The notes below the pieces were generated by a model. That model was not told the origin of the DNA. It ran no database searches and saw nothing but the letters and a program-made list of their open reading frames with translations. A stretch of 64,000 nucleotides of DNA from Bacteroidales bacterium (lineage in GTDB: Bacteria; Bacteroidota; Bacteroidia; Bacteroidales; P3): assembly GCA_016292015.1 (NCBI GenBank), contig JAEEZY010000029.1, positions 62,001 through 126,000 on the forward strand. Direction: 5' to 3'. A program made the translations under genes and the position numbers. Of the stretch, positions 41,009-48,757 are shown piece after piece (position 1 is the stretch's first letter; each line of letters begins with the position of its first letter).

Positions 41009-42046
41009 TTACTCGCCTGGAACCACTCCGTTCTTTTCGTTCGTCATGGCCTGTACCAGCTTGATGCAGTCCTCGTCGGGGAAGATGACGAACGTCGGCA
41101 CAGGGTCTAAATCCAGTATGTCGCGTCCTTCGGGGTCTTTCTTCAGCCCTTTGATGCACGACGTGGAGGCCACTATGCGGTTTTTCTTGTTCACCACCGA
41201 GAAGAGCTCGTCGCCCATTCGGTTGCGCACCAGCTCGGGGTCTTCGGTGGCGGTGAACTTCGTGCCGTCGGTCAGATAGACTATCAACTTGTTCTGGTTC
41301 TGACCTACCGGCACAAGGTACGCTATCTTGTATATCGACAGGTAGTGCGCCTTCTTGCCTTCCAGTATAAGCACGGTGCGGTCAATAAAGATGCCTTTCT
41401 GCCAGCTCTCGTCTATACTCTTCAGTCCGTTCTCGTAGTATATGCTGTGACCGTCTTTCGACCCGTGGCTGTATGTGCACTCGTGCGACAGCTGCCCGTT
41501 CTCGTTATACTCCACCAATCGGCCGTCCAGCGCCCCATCTTTATAGTTGGCTGTCAGGTAGGCTTTGGTGCCCGTACGCTTCCACCAGCGCCCTTCCTTC
41601 TTGTTGTCTTTCCAGGTCAGCACCTCGGCGGTGTCGCCGCTGTGGGTGAAGATGATGTGTTTCCCTTGTTTCACTCCCATCTTGTACTCGGCCGACTTTA
41701 TGAGTTTTCCGTCTTCGGCATAGTATTCCCACTTGCCGTCGCGGTTCTTGAGGCAGTATTCGCCTCTTGCCACCAGCCGCCCTTTCTCGTCGTAGGCTTC
41801 ATGTTTGCAGCGTTTGCCATCGTTGCCGACGAATGTGTTGCGCAATCTCACCGTGCCGTCGGCATAGAAATATTCAAACACGCCGGTCTCGTGCCCGTCC
41901 TTGAAGTTGCCTTCGAATATTTTGTGCCCTTGCTTGTCGGTCTTAATCCAGTGTCCTTGCTTGCGACCCTGCTTGTCGATGGTGTTCTGAGCTCCGCAAA
42001 TGAGACTTAATCCTATGAATAACAGAAGAAAAGATTGTGCTTTCAT
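41009..42046 (-). CDS. Secreted MORN-repeat (YwqK-like) protein
   Basis: A 345-residue exported protein with a signal peptide (residues 1-19, ending CGAQN). The mature N-terminal two thirds are MORN-like beta-hairpin repeats of about 20-25 residues with the pattern G-x-x-x-G-x-(W/F)-x-(Y/F), such as KQGHWIKTDKQGHKIFEGNF, RDGKWEYYAEDGKLIKSAEY and KEGRWWKRTGTKAYLTANY. The last 120 residues have no recognised domain. Family members include YwqK-type proteins, but function in Bacteroidales is unknown. Confidence 0.75.
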   Translation of the reverse strand: MKAQSFLLLFIGLSLICGAQNTIDKQGRKQGHWIKTDKQGHKIFEGNFKDGHETGVFEYFYADGTVRLRNTFVGNDGKRCKHEAYDEKGRLVARGEYCLKNRDGKWEYYAEDGKLIKSAEYKMGVKQGKHIIFTHSGDTAEVLTWKDNKKEGRWWKRTGTKAYLTANYKDGALDGRLVEYNENGQLSHECTYSHGSKDGHSIYYENGLKSIDESWQKGIFIDRTVLILEGKKAHYLSIYKIAYLVPVGQNQNKLIVYLTDGTKFTATEDPELVRNRMGDELFSVVNKKNRIVASTSCIKGLKKDPEGRDILDLDPVPTFVIFPDEDCIKLVQAMTNEKNGVVPGE

Positions 42047-42142
42047 TTATTTCTGGTTTATACTTTGAGGTGCAAATGTATGAAAAAATCGTCAATTTGT
42101 CACCAAACAATCGGGGAGGGTAGTGTGGATGCGCTTTTTTTC

Positions 42143-42865
42143 CTACTTCTTCCTGCATTTCTTCGCATACTCGGCTTTGGCTTTTTTCATCTGCTCGAGA
42201 AACCTTTCGCTCGTGTGCAGTCGCGCCACTGCCGCGCTGGCTGCCAGCATGGCTGCGTTCACGTCGCTCTGCCAGTGGAATCCGGCAATCACTCGGCTCT
42301 CTCCATAGGCGTAGCCTCGTGCCAGCAGCTTGTCTTGTGCTGCCGGGTTCACCTCCATGAGTACCAGCGCCGAGCTCCATCCGAGCATGGTGTGACCCGA
42401 TGGGTACGAGCCGTTGTGCCGCAGTTCTTCCTCGTCGTTGGGCACAAGCGAGGGTTCGTTGAATCTGGCGTATGGGCGTTTGCGCATATAGTGCTGTTTG
42501 GCTTTGTGGGTTGCAAGGTCGCAGGTGGCAATGCTCATCTCCAGTAGGTGGTACAGTTCGGGCGTGTTCTCTTTCGATATCTCCATGCCGAAGGGATCGC
42601 TGAAAATCTTGCATACAATCCCGATGCCCCATTCGGCGTCTCTGAAGGCTTGGTCGGCGCGCTCTTTGTTGTGCCGCTGCTGTTTTCCCCATTGGTAGCG
42701 CAGCACGTCGTACATGAAATCGACCGATGTGGTGTCGGGAGGCGCTGGCAGATAGTTCACCCCGTTGGGCATCTCGTCCTCGGTGAACAGCTCGTTCTGC
42801 GCTTGCAACCCCGCATGAGCCAGCAGAACCAAGACGAAAAAAATATAAAGACTACGTTTCATCAA
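42143..42865 (-). CDS. Class A non-specific acid phosphatase (PAP2 superfamily)
   Basis: A 240-residue exported phosphatase with a signal peptide (ending GLQAQ). The three PAP2 motifs are present: KAKQHYMRKRPYARF (KX6RP), GSYPSGHTMLGW (PSGH) and SRVIAGFHWQSDV (SRX5HX3D), at about residues 122-205. The overall form resembles PhoN/PhoC class A acid phosphatases, periplasmic enzymes that dephosphorylate varied organic phosphates. An alternative start is the second Met, one codon in. Confidence 0.92.
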   Translation of the reverse strand: MMKRSLYIFFVLVLLAHAGLQAQNELFTEDEMPNGVNYLPAPPDTTSVDFMYDVLRYQWGKQQRHNKERADQAFRDAEWGIGIVCKIFSDPFGMEISKENTPELYHLLEMSIATCDLATHKAKQHYMRKRPYARFNEPSLVPNDEEELRHNGSYPSGHTMLGWSSALVLMEVNPAAQDKLLARGYAYGESRVIAGFHWQSDVNAAMLAASAAVARLHTSERFLEQMKKAKAEYAKKCRKK

Positions 42866-42957
42866 ATGAAATATAAAATGACTTATTTGACCTATTTCTC
42901 TTATTAGACTTAGTACATCCTGTTTTTCTAGTTTGTCTTGAGAATATAGTAAATCTC

Positions 42958-43028
42958 TTTAACCCGTAACCTCTCTAACCTTTAAAACCTTTTAAGCGAA
43001 GCGATCCTTTTTAACTCTTAAACTCTCA
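42958..43028. repeat. TTTTAAAC-type octamer block downstream of prfB
   Basis: CTTTAAAA/CTTTTAAG/TCTTAAAC units with period about 8 and an internal AAGCGAAGCGATCC element. Copies of AAGCGAAGCGA also occur in the blocks at 34350 and 45070. Confidence 0.8.
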
Positions 43029-43029
43029 C

Positions 43030-44142
43030 TCACTCTTTCCCCCCGAACTGCATCAAGTACGCTTTGATAAACTCGTCTATCTTGCCGTCCATCACCCCCG
43101 TCACGTCGCCCGTCTGGTAGTTGGTGCGGTGGTCTTTCACTCGCCGGTCGTCCATCACATAGCTGCGTATCTGGCTGCCCCATTCTATCTTTTTCTGCGA
43201 TGCTTTTATCTTGGCCTGCTCCTCCATGCGGTGTTTCATCTCTCGGTCGTAGAGCTGCGAGCGCAGCAGCCTCATCGCGTTTTCTTTGTTCTTCGGTTGG
43301 TCGCGCGTCTCGGTGTTCTCTATCAGTATCTCCTCCTCTTCGCCCGTGTAGGGGTCCTTGTATTGGTATCTCAGGCGCACTCCGCTCTCCACCTTGTTCA
43401 CGTTCTGGCCGCCGGCGCCTCCGCTGCGGAAGGTGTCCCACGACAGCCGCGACATATCCACCACCACCTCTATCGTGTCGTCCACCAGCGGCGTCACACT
43501 CACCGAGGCAAACGAGGTCATCCGCTTGCCTTGGGCGTTGAACGGACTCACCCTCACCAGGCGGTGCACTCCCGTCTCGCTTTTCAGGTATCCGAAGGCG
43601 AAGTCGCCCTCTATCTGCATCGTGCAGCTCTTGATGCCCGCTCCGTCGCCGTCCAGCGAGTTCGAGATGGCCACCTTGTAGCCCGACCGCTCGGCATAGC
43701 GTATATACATCCTCATCAGCATCTCCGCCCAGTCCTGTGCCTCCACTCCGCCGGCTCCGGCGTTGATTGAAAGCACCGCGTCAAAACGGTCGCTCTCGCC
43801 CCTCAGCATGTTTTTGAACTCCAAGCCCTCCACCAGCTTCGTGGTCGCCTCTATCTGGGCGTTCACCTCCTCCTCGCTGGCGTCGCCTGCGTCGAAAAAC
43901 TCCGCCATCACCTCCAGGTCGTCGCAGCTGGCGGCCACCTCGGCGTAGGCTGTCGTCCAGCTCTTCTTCGCTTTCAGCTTCTTCATCACCGCCTGCGCCT
44001 CCTTCGGGTCGTTCCAGAAGTCGGCCGCCTCCGTCTGCTTCTCCTCCTCGGCAATCTCCTTGGTCAACCCCTCGATGTTCAGGAATTTATACAGCGCCTC
44101 CTTGCGCTCAATAAGGTCTTTTACAGATTCAGGTATAGTCAT
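43030..44142 (-). CDS. prfB: Peptide chain release factor 2
   Basis: A 370-residue class I release factor that recognises UGA and UAA stops. The GGQ hydrolysis motif is in SGGAGGQNVNKVES (about residues 244-257). The SPF-type recognition motif reads VSPFNAQGKRMTSFASV near residues 195-211. The gene is open from MTIPESVKDL, and the internal in-frame UGA frameshift site used by E. coli prfB is absent. The start lies directly after a repeat block. It looks complete. Confidence 0.95.
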   Translation of the reverse strand: MTIPESVKDLIERKEALYKFLNIEGLTKEIAEEEKQTEAADFWNDPKEAQAVMKKLKAKKSWTTAYAEVAASCDDLEVMAEFFDAGDASEEEVNAQIEATTKLVEGLEFKNMLRGESDRFDAVLSINAGAGGVEAQDWAEMLMRMYIRYAERSGYKVAISNSLDGDGAGIKSCTMQIEGDFAFGYLKSETGVHRLVRVSPFNAQGKRMTSFASVSVTPLVDDTIEVVVDMSRLSWDTFRSGGAGGQNVNKVESGVRLRYQYKDPYTGEEEEILIENTETRDQPKNKENAMRLLRSQLYDREMKHRMEEQAKIKASQKKIEWGSQIRSYVMDDRRVKDHRTNYQTGDVTGVMDGKIDEFIKAYLMQFGGKE

Positions 44143-44149
44143 CTAACTT

Positions 44150-44220
44150 GAAACTAAAAACTAAAAACTTGAAACTAAAAACTAGAAACTTGAAACTAGA
44201 AACTAAAAACTAAAAACCAT
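44150..44220. repeat. CTAAAAA heptamer block overlapping the end of the ZIP gene
   Basis: CTAAAAA/CTTGAAA units with period 7 fill the gap between prfB and the ZIP transporter gene. On the minus strand the first units supply the last Phe codon and the TAG stop of that gene. Confidence 0.88.
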
Positions 44221-44998
44221 ATATCTCCGGGCACCCAGGTGTGAAATATGCCGCCACGAAGGCCACGACGATGGTCACCAGCTTCTTCCACGAGAAGTTG
44301 TTGTGGTCGTGGTCGAACAGTATGCTCACGCTCACATGCAGCAGTATGCCGACCACCACGCCCATGATGACGCATTGCAGCGCCTCGTTCTCTGGCACGA
44401 GGAATATGTTGGTCAGCGAGCCCAGTGGCGTCATCAACCCAAACACCGTCAGCAGCCCCAGCGACTTCCAGAATCCGTAGCGGTTGCTCATGAAAAGCGT
44501 CACCATCACTATCGCTATCGGTATGTTGTGCAGCACTATCCCGTACAGCAGCCCTTGGTGGATGTCCACCTCGCCGCCCTCCTCAAACTCTATCATCGGC
44601 ATACCCTCAAGAAAGGCGTGCACGCACAGCCCTATCATAAGCCCCGTGATGGGGTGTATGTGGTGTTCGTGGTGGTCCGTCTCGCAGTTGTGGCAGTGGT
44701 TGTGGCCATGCTCCGCCCCATGCGTCAGCTGCTCCAGCAGCAACTGTATGATGAACCCTATCATCACCGCCGCCGCCACCTTGAAGTGCATCCCCTCGGT
44801 CACGAATCTGTACGGCTCCTCGCCGAGGAACATGTGCGGCACAAGGTTGATGAAACACGACGCCAGCAGAAACGCCCCTCCAAAGACGGTGATATACATC
44901 ATCCATTTCTCCGACACCCTCTTGCGTCCCGGTATCAGCGCCGCCCATGCCACCACCCCGACCACAATCAAGAGATAAGAAAGTATTATAGCAGTCAT
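44210..44998 (-). CDS. ZIP family metal transporter
   Basis: A 262-residue membrane protein of the ZIP family, importing divalent metals such as zinc, with about eight helices. A histidine-rich cytoplasmic loop (HGAEHGHNHCHNCETDHHEHHIH, about residues 97-118) is a metal sensor or buffer. The conserved helix IV motif is LCVHAFLEGMPM (HxFxEG), and helix V holds LHNIPIAI. The C-terminus ends PEIYGF with its stop inside a heptamer repeat, so the last few residues are repeat-derived. Confidence 0.9.
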   Translation of the reverse strand: MTAIILSYLLIVVGVVAWAALIPGRKRVSEKWMMYITVFGGAFLLASCFINLVPHMFLGEEPYRFVTEGMHFKVAAAVMIGFIIQLLLEQLTHGAEHGHNHCHNCETDHHEHHIHPITGLMIGLCVHAFLEGMPMIEFEEGGEVDIHQGLLYGIVLHNIPIAIVMVTLFMSNRYGFWKSLGLLTVFGLMTPLGSLTNIFLVPENEALQCVIMGVVVGILLHVSVSILFDHDHNNFSWKKLVTIVVAFVAAYFTPGCPEIYGF

Positions 44999-45012
44999 AT
45001 TGTATTTTTATC

Positions 45013-45100
45013 CTTTTAAAACTATCAACTTATCAACACCATCGAACCTTTTAAACCTTTAAAACCCTTCAAGCGAAGCGAACCTTTTAAACTTAAAACC
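45013..45100. repeat. TTTTAAAA and ATCAACTT octamer block
   Basis: TTTTAAAAC and ATCAACTT units, then an AAGCGAAGCGAACC element and more TTTTAAAC units. The block lies between the ZIP gene start and the SRP RNA 3' end. Confidence 0.8.
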
Positions 45101-45109
45101 ACTCACAAT

Positions 45110-45214
45110 AAAAAAAAGGGTAAGCTGATTATATCGCACCGCTACAACCAAACACCCTTGCTGTATTCCTACCCTGGGGGATTCAATGGGAGCTGGTCGT
45201 ATAAGACTTACCCG
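45110..45214 (-). ncRNA. ffs: Signal recognition particle RNA (small bacterial type)
   Basis: Read on the minus strand, the segment at 45153-45176 is domain IV of SRP RNA: CAGG, a 3-bp stem (GTA/TAC), the GGAA tetraloop, then AGCA and AGGG, the Ffh-binding signature. The 5' and 3' ends pair (GGGTAAG with CTTACCC) to form a single rod-like molecule of about 100 bases with no Alu domain. A U-tract (A-run at 45110-45117 on the plus strand) ends it. A TAnnTTTG box lies five bases upstream of the likely 5' end. Confidence 0.88.
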
Positions 45215-45218
45215 ACTG

Positions 45219-45226
45219 CAAAAGTA
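45219..45226 (-). promoter_or_regulatory. -7 promoter box of the SRP RNA
   Basis: Minus-strand TACTTTTG fits TAnnTTTG and ends about five bases before the GGGTAAG that starts the predicted RNA. Confidence 0.65.
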
Positions 45227-45763
45227 CTACTTTTTTTCATATCCGCAACTTTTTTTATCCCTTAGAGCCTCCAATAAACAAGACGTGCTTTATTATCAGC
45301 ATCTTATTATTACCTAATTAATATCTGTCCTCATTTTGCAACCCAAGCTTCAATGAGCCTTGGTCCCAATAACCCATAACAACCTCCACTAATACCAAAC
45401 ACGAAGGAACCCTAAATGGGTCACGAATGGGTCTCGAACATACCCCATAGCCGGAATAAGGGTAATACCTCACTGATACACCAGTGATACAGTAGTAAAA
45501 CGAAAGTGATTGATTAAGTCTTTTATTGATAATGTGTTACAAGCGGTAAAGATACTGCTGTAAAAACCGGAAAAAGGCCCATGTCCCCGTCTATATAATT
45601 GATATGTCGCATTATATAAAGATGTAAGTCTGTTCCTTCCAGTTTACAAAAATACAAAAAAAATCCCTACAAAACAAACATTCTCCACAAAATTGGCAAA
45701 AAAAATCCCCTTTGACATTCAGTATGAAGTCAATGGGGACTCTCAGAGGCTACTGTTCTCGCC
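45227..45763. other. AT-rich gap of 540 bases without a recognised gene
   Basis: No gene is supported. I see a doubled AATGGGT motif (near 45415-45435), a doubled CTGATACACCAGTGATAC region (near 45471-45490) and an 8-base inverted repeat, TATATAAT with ATTATATA, near 45592-45618. None matches a known element. The downstream end is AT-rich and precedes the GlsB-like gene, which reads from the other direction. Confidence 0.5.
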
Positions 45764-46012
45764 TTACTTCTTCTTTATCAGAGAAATGACCCACAGCAGA
45801 ATCACTGCTCCTATTACAGCGGTGACTATCTGTCCGATAATTGTTTCGCCCCAGTGGATGCCAATCCAAGCAAGCACGTTGCCGCCGATAAATCCACCGA
45901 CTATGCCGACCAGCAGGTTGATCCAGAATCCGAAACCGGCGCCTTTCATAATCTTGCCAGCCAAGAAGCCGGCCAGTGCTCCGATAAGAATTGTAATGAT
46001 GATACCTAACAT
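45764..46012 (-). CDS. GlsB/YeaQ/YmgE family membrane protein
   Basis: An 82-residue protein of three membrane helices (about residues 2-20, 28-50 and 57-78) with glycine-rich segments, including GALAGFLAGKIMKG and LVGIVGGFIGG. This is the transglycosylase-associated (Tgt/GlsB) family of small stress-related inner-membrane proteins. No enzyme activity is proven. The first ATG was used. Confidence 0.88.
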   Translation of the reverse strand: MLGIIITILIGALAGFLAGKIMKGAGFGFWINLLVGIVGGFIGGNVLAWIGIHWGETIIGQIVTAVIGAVILLWVISLIKKK

Positions 46013-46065
46013 AATTTTAATTTTTAAAGGGTTATAAAATGTGTTTATCTATAATGTTGTTTCTT

Positions 46066-47064
46066 TTATGGAATATTAATAATAGATACCTTTTTGTCAT
46101 TGTTATCCATAAAATGTCCGCCAGGATATGCGTCGGTATAGTCAAGGTTTATCCAGTATGTATCACCTTCTTGATGATAGCATATTTTCTTACCTGCCGA
46201 TTCGGTTGGGAATAGTTCCCGTTTTATCAAATATACAACACCACTCCAATCCTTTTTGTCGATTCCCATTTCAGGATATGCGTGATCATAAGTTATGACT
46301 ATACGGGTTTTTACATTAATAGCACGTATGCATGATGCAAGAAATATTGCATGGCAGTCGCAGTCGCCGGCAAGAGTTTCCACAGATGCGCTGGCTTTTG
46401 CATAGTATTCTCTCTTTGGAGGATCCATGACATAATGCCACTTCTTGTTAGTGTTGACATATTTGAATATTGCAAATGCTTGAATTATTTCCCTGTATTT
46501 GTAGTATTCATCAGCATCTGCGTATTCGCAAAATTCTTCATTTTCGCTTATGCACTTTCTTGCAAAATTAATCACTTTGGGAGAGCTGTAATCACAGGCA
46601 TTCACGATTTTTACGCGTTCTGGAGTTGACATCATATTGACAATGTAGTCAACGGGTTCCGATTCTTCTGCACTAGCGTACACTATTGATTTGTAGTCGA
46701 ATATGGCATTTTTCCAGCTATAATGGTTTCCTTTTGCAAAACTGCCATAAGTTAAAAATCCAACGCCAAATAATAAACCCAATATTGACAGCCACTTTAC
46801 CCACTGCATCATCATATATACGACAGCAACCACCAATAGACCTAATAACCATCTGTCCAGATTCCATCGCCAATCGAGGTCGGGTAATATTCGCGCTAAC
46901 ATAAGAAATAGCGGGAGTGCAACTAATAGGCTCACCCAACCAAGAATATCGTCCCAGATGCTTGACGATTCTTCATCATTTTTTTGTGTGGATGTTTCTG
47001 TATTGTCTTGTATAGGAACGGATTGGGCGGGATCTTGAAAATTGTTGTTCTGATCTTGTGTCAT
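46066..47064 (-). CDS. Membrane protein with transglutaminase-like domain
   Basis: A 332-residue protein. A hydrophilic N-terminus (about 35 residues) precedes three membrane helices (about 36-110). The soluble part contains the transglutaminase-like core, with the candidate nucleophile cysteine in TLAGDCDCHAIFLASCIRAI (about residues 228-247), the histidine in YDHAYPEMG, and an aspartate in YWINLDYTD. The substrate is unknown; the fold also serves as a cysteine protease. Start codon and length are as read, with no competing start. Confidence 0.75.
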   Translation of the reverse strand: MTQDQNNNFQDPAQSVPIQDNTETSTQKNDEESSSIWDDILGWVSLLVALPLFLMLARILPDLDWRWNLDRWLLGLLVVAVVYMMMQWVKWLSILGLLFGVGFLTYGSFAKGNHYSWKNAIFDYKSIVYASAEESEPVDYIVNMMSTPERVKIVNACDYSSPKVINFARKCISENEEFCEYADADEYYKYREIIQAFAIFKYVNTNKKWHYVMDPPKREYYAKASASVETLAGDCDCHAIFLASCIRAINVKTRIVITYDHAYPEMGIDKKDWSGVVYLIKRELFPTESAGKKICYHQEGDTYWINLDYTDAYPGGHFMDNNDKKVSIINIP

Positions 47065-47085
47065 ACTTTGTTTTATTATTTGTGT

Positions 47086-48129
47086 TTATTGGATTTTCTT
47101 CGCATTCAAAGCCCTATGATACCTGGCGGCGTTGGCGAGGTGTTGTTGGTAACTGGATGCAAAGTTGTGGCTGCCCGAGAAGTCTTCTTTGGCGCAGAAA
47201 TAGATATAGTCGGTCTTTTTGTTGGCCAGCACAGCGTCGATGCTTTCCGCCGAGGGCAGGCATATCGGTCCTGGCGGCAAACCTCCGTTGAGGTAGGTGT
47301 TGTAAGGACTGACCGTTTGCAGGTGCCGTTCAAGTATTCTCCGCAAAGTAAAGTCTCCGACGGCATATTTCACCGTTGGGTCGGCCTCCAGCCGCATCCC
47401 TTTCTTCAGACGGTTGAGATACACCGAGGCGATGTCGGCTTTCTCGGCCTGCTTGTTGGTCTCTTCCTCCACTATCGAGGCGAGCGTCACCGCCTCGTTG
47501 CGGCTCAATCCCATCTTCTTTAGCTGTGCGGTGCGTTCGTCGTTCCAGAAGGCGTCGCTCTCCATCATCATCCGCTCTACAAAGCGTTTGGGGCTGGTGT
47601 TCCAATACACTTCATAGGTGTTCTGTGTGAACGCGCCGATTATTGTCTGTGGCGTGTGGTTGTAAACCTGGCAGAAATCTTTGTCGTTAAGTATTTTATA
47701 CAACGTGTCGGACGTGAATTCCATCTTCGTCGCCACTCCGTCGCACAGCTGTCTCAATGTGCGGTATTTCCCTATGGTGATGCGTATGGGGTTTTGGTTT
47801 CCGGTGTAGAGTTTCTGGACGAGTTGCAGGTAACCCATGCCTCTCTTTATCACATAGCTGCCAGGTTTCACATGCTTGTCCAGCCCTCGCGCCTTTGCCA
47901 ACAGGCCAAAAAGTGCTTTATGTTCTATGATGTCATGCGCCGCCATCGTGTCGCAAAGGTCGTTGTAGCTTGCCCCTGTGGGGATGTATATCCTGGTGTC
48001 CTCAACCACGGTGACTCTCTTGCCCACATTGGCGACGGCCAGCACGGCGAGCATGATGACGACGACACCGAGAACGATAAGTATGGCCTTGGTTTTGGAT
48101 GATGATTTCTTTTTTGATTTACCTGCCAT
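47086..48129 (-). CDS. mltG: Endolytic transglycosylase MltG (YceG)
   Basis: A 347-residue murein lytic enzyme that cleaves nascent glycan and limits chain length. One N-terminal membrane helix (about residues 16-33) anchors it. The catalytic glutamate is in TLASIVEEET (about residue 222). Other family blocks include IGAFTQNTYEVYWNTSP, MRLEADPTVKYAVGD and YNTYLNGGLPPGPICLPSAESI (about residues 280-302). All look intact. It lies just downstream of a GNAT gene on the same strand. Confidence 0.93.
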   Translation of the reverse strand: MAGKSKKKSSSKTKAILIVLGVVVIMLAVLAVANVGKRVTVVEDTRIYIPTGASYNDLCDTMAAHDIIEHKALFGLLAKARGLDKHVKPGSYVIKRGMGYLQLVQKLYTGNQNPIRITIGKYRTLRQLCDGVATKMEFTSDTLYKILNDKDFCQVYNHTPQTIIGAFTQNTYEVYWNTSPKRFVERMMMESDAFWNDERTAQLKKMGLSRNEAVTLASIVEEETNKQAEKADIASVYLNRLKKGMRLEADPTVKYAVGDFTLRRILERHLQTVSPYNTYLNGGLPPGPICLPSAESIDAVLANKKTDYIYFCAKEDFSGSHNFASSYQQHLANAARYHRALNAKKIQ

Positions 48130-48159
48130 GAAACTGGTTTCTGATTAAAGAATTGCCTT

Positions 48160-48204
48160 TTTGTGAATAGTGAAGTTGTGAAAACTAAAAACTAAAAACT
48201 TGTC
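48160..48204. repeat. Short heptamer run between mltG and the GNAT gene
   Basis: GAATAGTGAAGTTG is followed by CTAAAAACTAAAAACTTG, two families of the window's repeats side by side. Confidence 0.7.
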
Positions 48205-48585
48205 TCAAATTATGGCTTGCATTCTCACTGCGTCCGTCCAGCCTTGTGGCGTGGCGGTCCATTCTTTCAGTATGCCGCAGCGTGTGAAGCCTATACGCTC
48301 AAACAGCCTTAGGCTTGCCAAGTTGTCCACCGCCACGTCACACACCACCTGATGCAGTCGCAAGGTCTCCTTGCAGTGTCGCAGCAGCTCTGCAAGTGCG
48401 GCTTTGCCATACCCCTTGCCTCGTTCCGTCTCTTTGATGAACAGGCCTACTTCGGCACGCATATCGACGGGGTCATAGTTGAACAGCTCGACCACTCCGA
48501 CGACCTCCTCGCCTCTCACGACGGCATACTCCTGACGACCTTCCTTCCTCAGTGTGTTCTCCTTTATGTTAAGTGTTACATTCAT
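48205..48585 (-). CDS. GNAT family N-acetyltransferase
   Basis: A 126-residue acetyl-CoA-dependent acetyltransferase. Motif A, which holds the acetyl-CoA pyrophosphate loop, reads VGLFIKETERGKGYGKAALAELL (about residues 47-70), followed by motif B with VCDVAVDNLASLRLFERIGFTRCG. It is short, so it covers the minimal fold, and may act on a small molecule or protein side chain. Substrate unknown. Confidence 0.83.
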   Translation of the reverse strand: MNVTLNIKENTLRKEGRQEYAVVRGEEVVGVVELFNYDPVDMRAEVGLFIKETERGKGYGKAALAELLRHCKETLRLHQVVCDVAVDNLASLRLFERIGFTRCGILKEWTATPQGWTDAVRMQAII

Positions 48586-48594
48586 GATTTTTTT

Positions 48595-48745
48595 GTGACC
48601 TGTGACCTGTGAATAGTGAAGATGTAAAAACTAAAAACTAAAAACTTGTGCCGAAGGCCATGAGCACCGCTGAAATAAATAAAATGAAGCGAATAAACTA
48701 AAAACTAAAAACTTGAAACTAAAAACTTGAAACTAGAAAAAAAAA
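48595..48745. repeat. GTGACCT and CTAAAAA repeat block upstream of the GNAT gene
   Basis: A GTGACCTGTGACCTGTGAATAGTGAA stretch is followed by CTAAAAA heptamers, a short unique segment around 48650-48690, and more CTAAAAA/CTTGAAA units to about 48735. Confidence 0.8.
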
Positions 48746-48757
48746 CTGTTCACTCTC

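Noticed and set aside
44100-44142. Programmed frameshift in prfB
   Set aside because: The frame is continuous from MTIPESV through the whole protein; no in-frame UGA slippery site is present.
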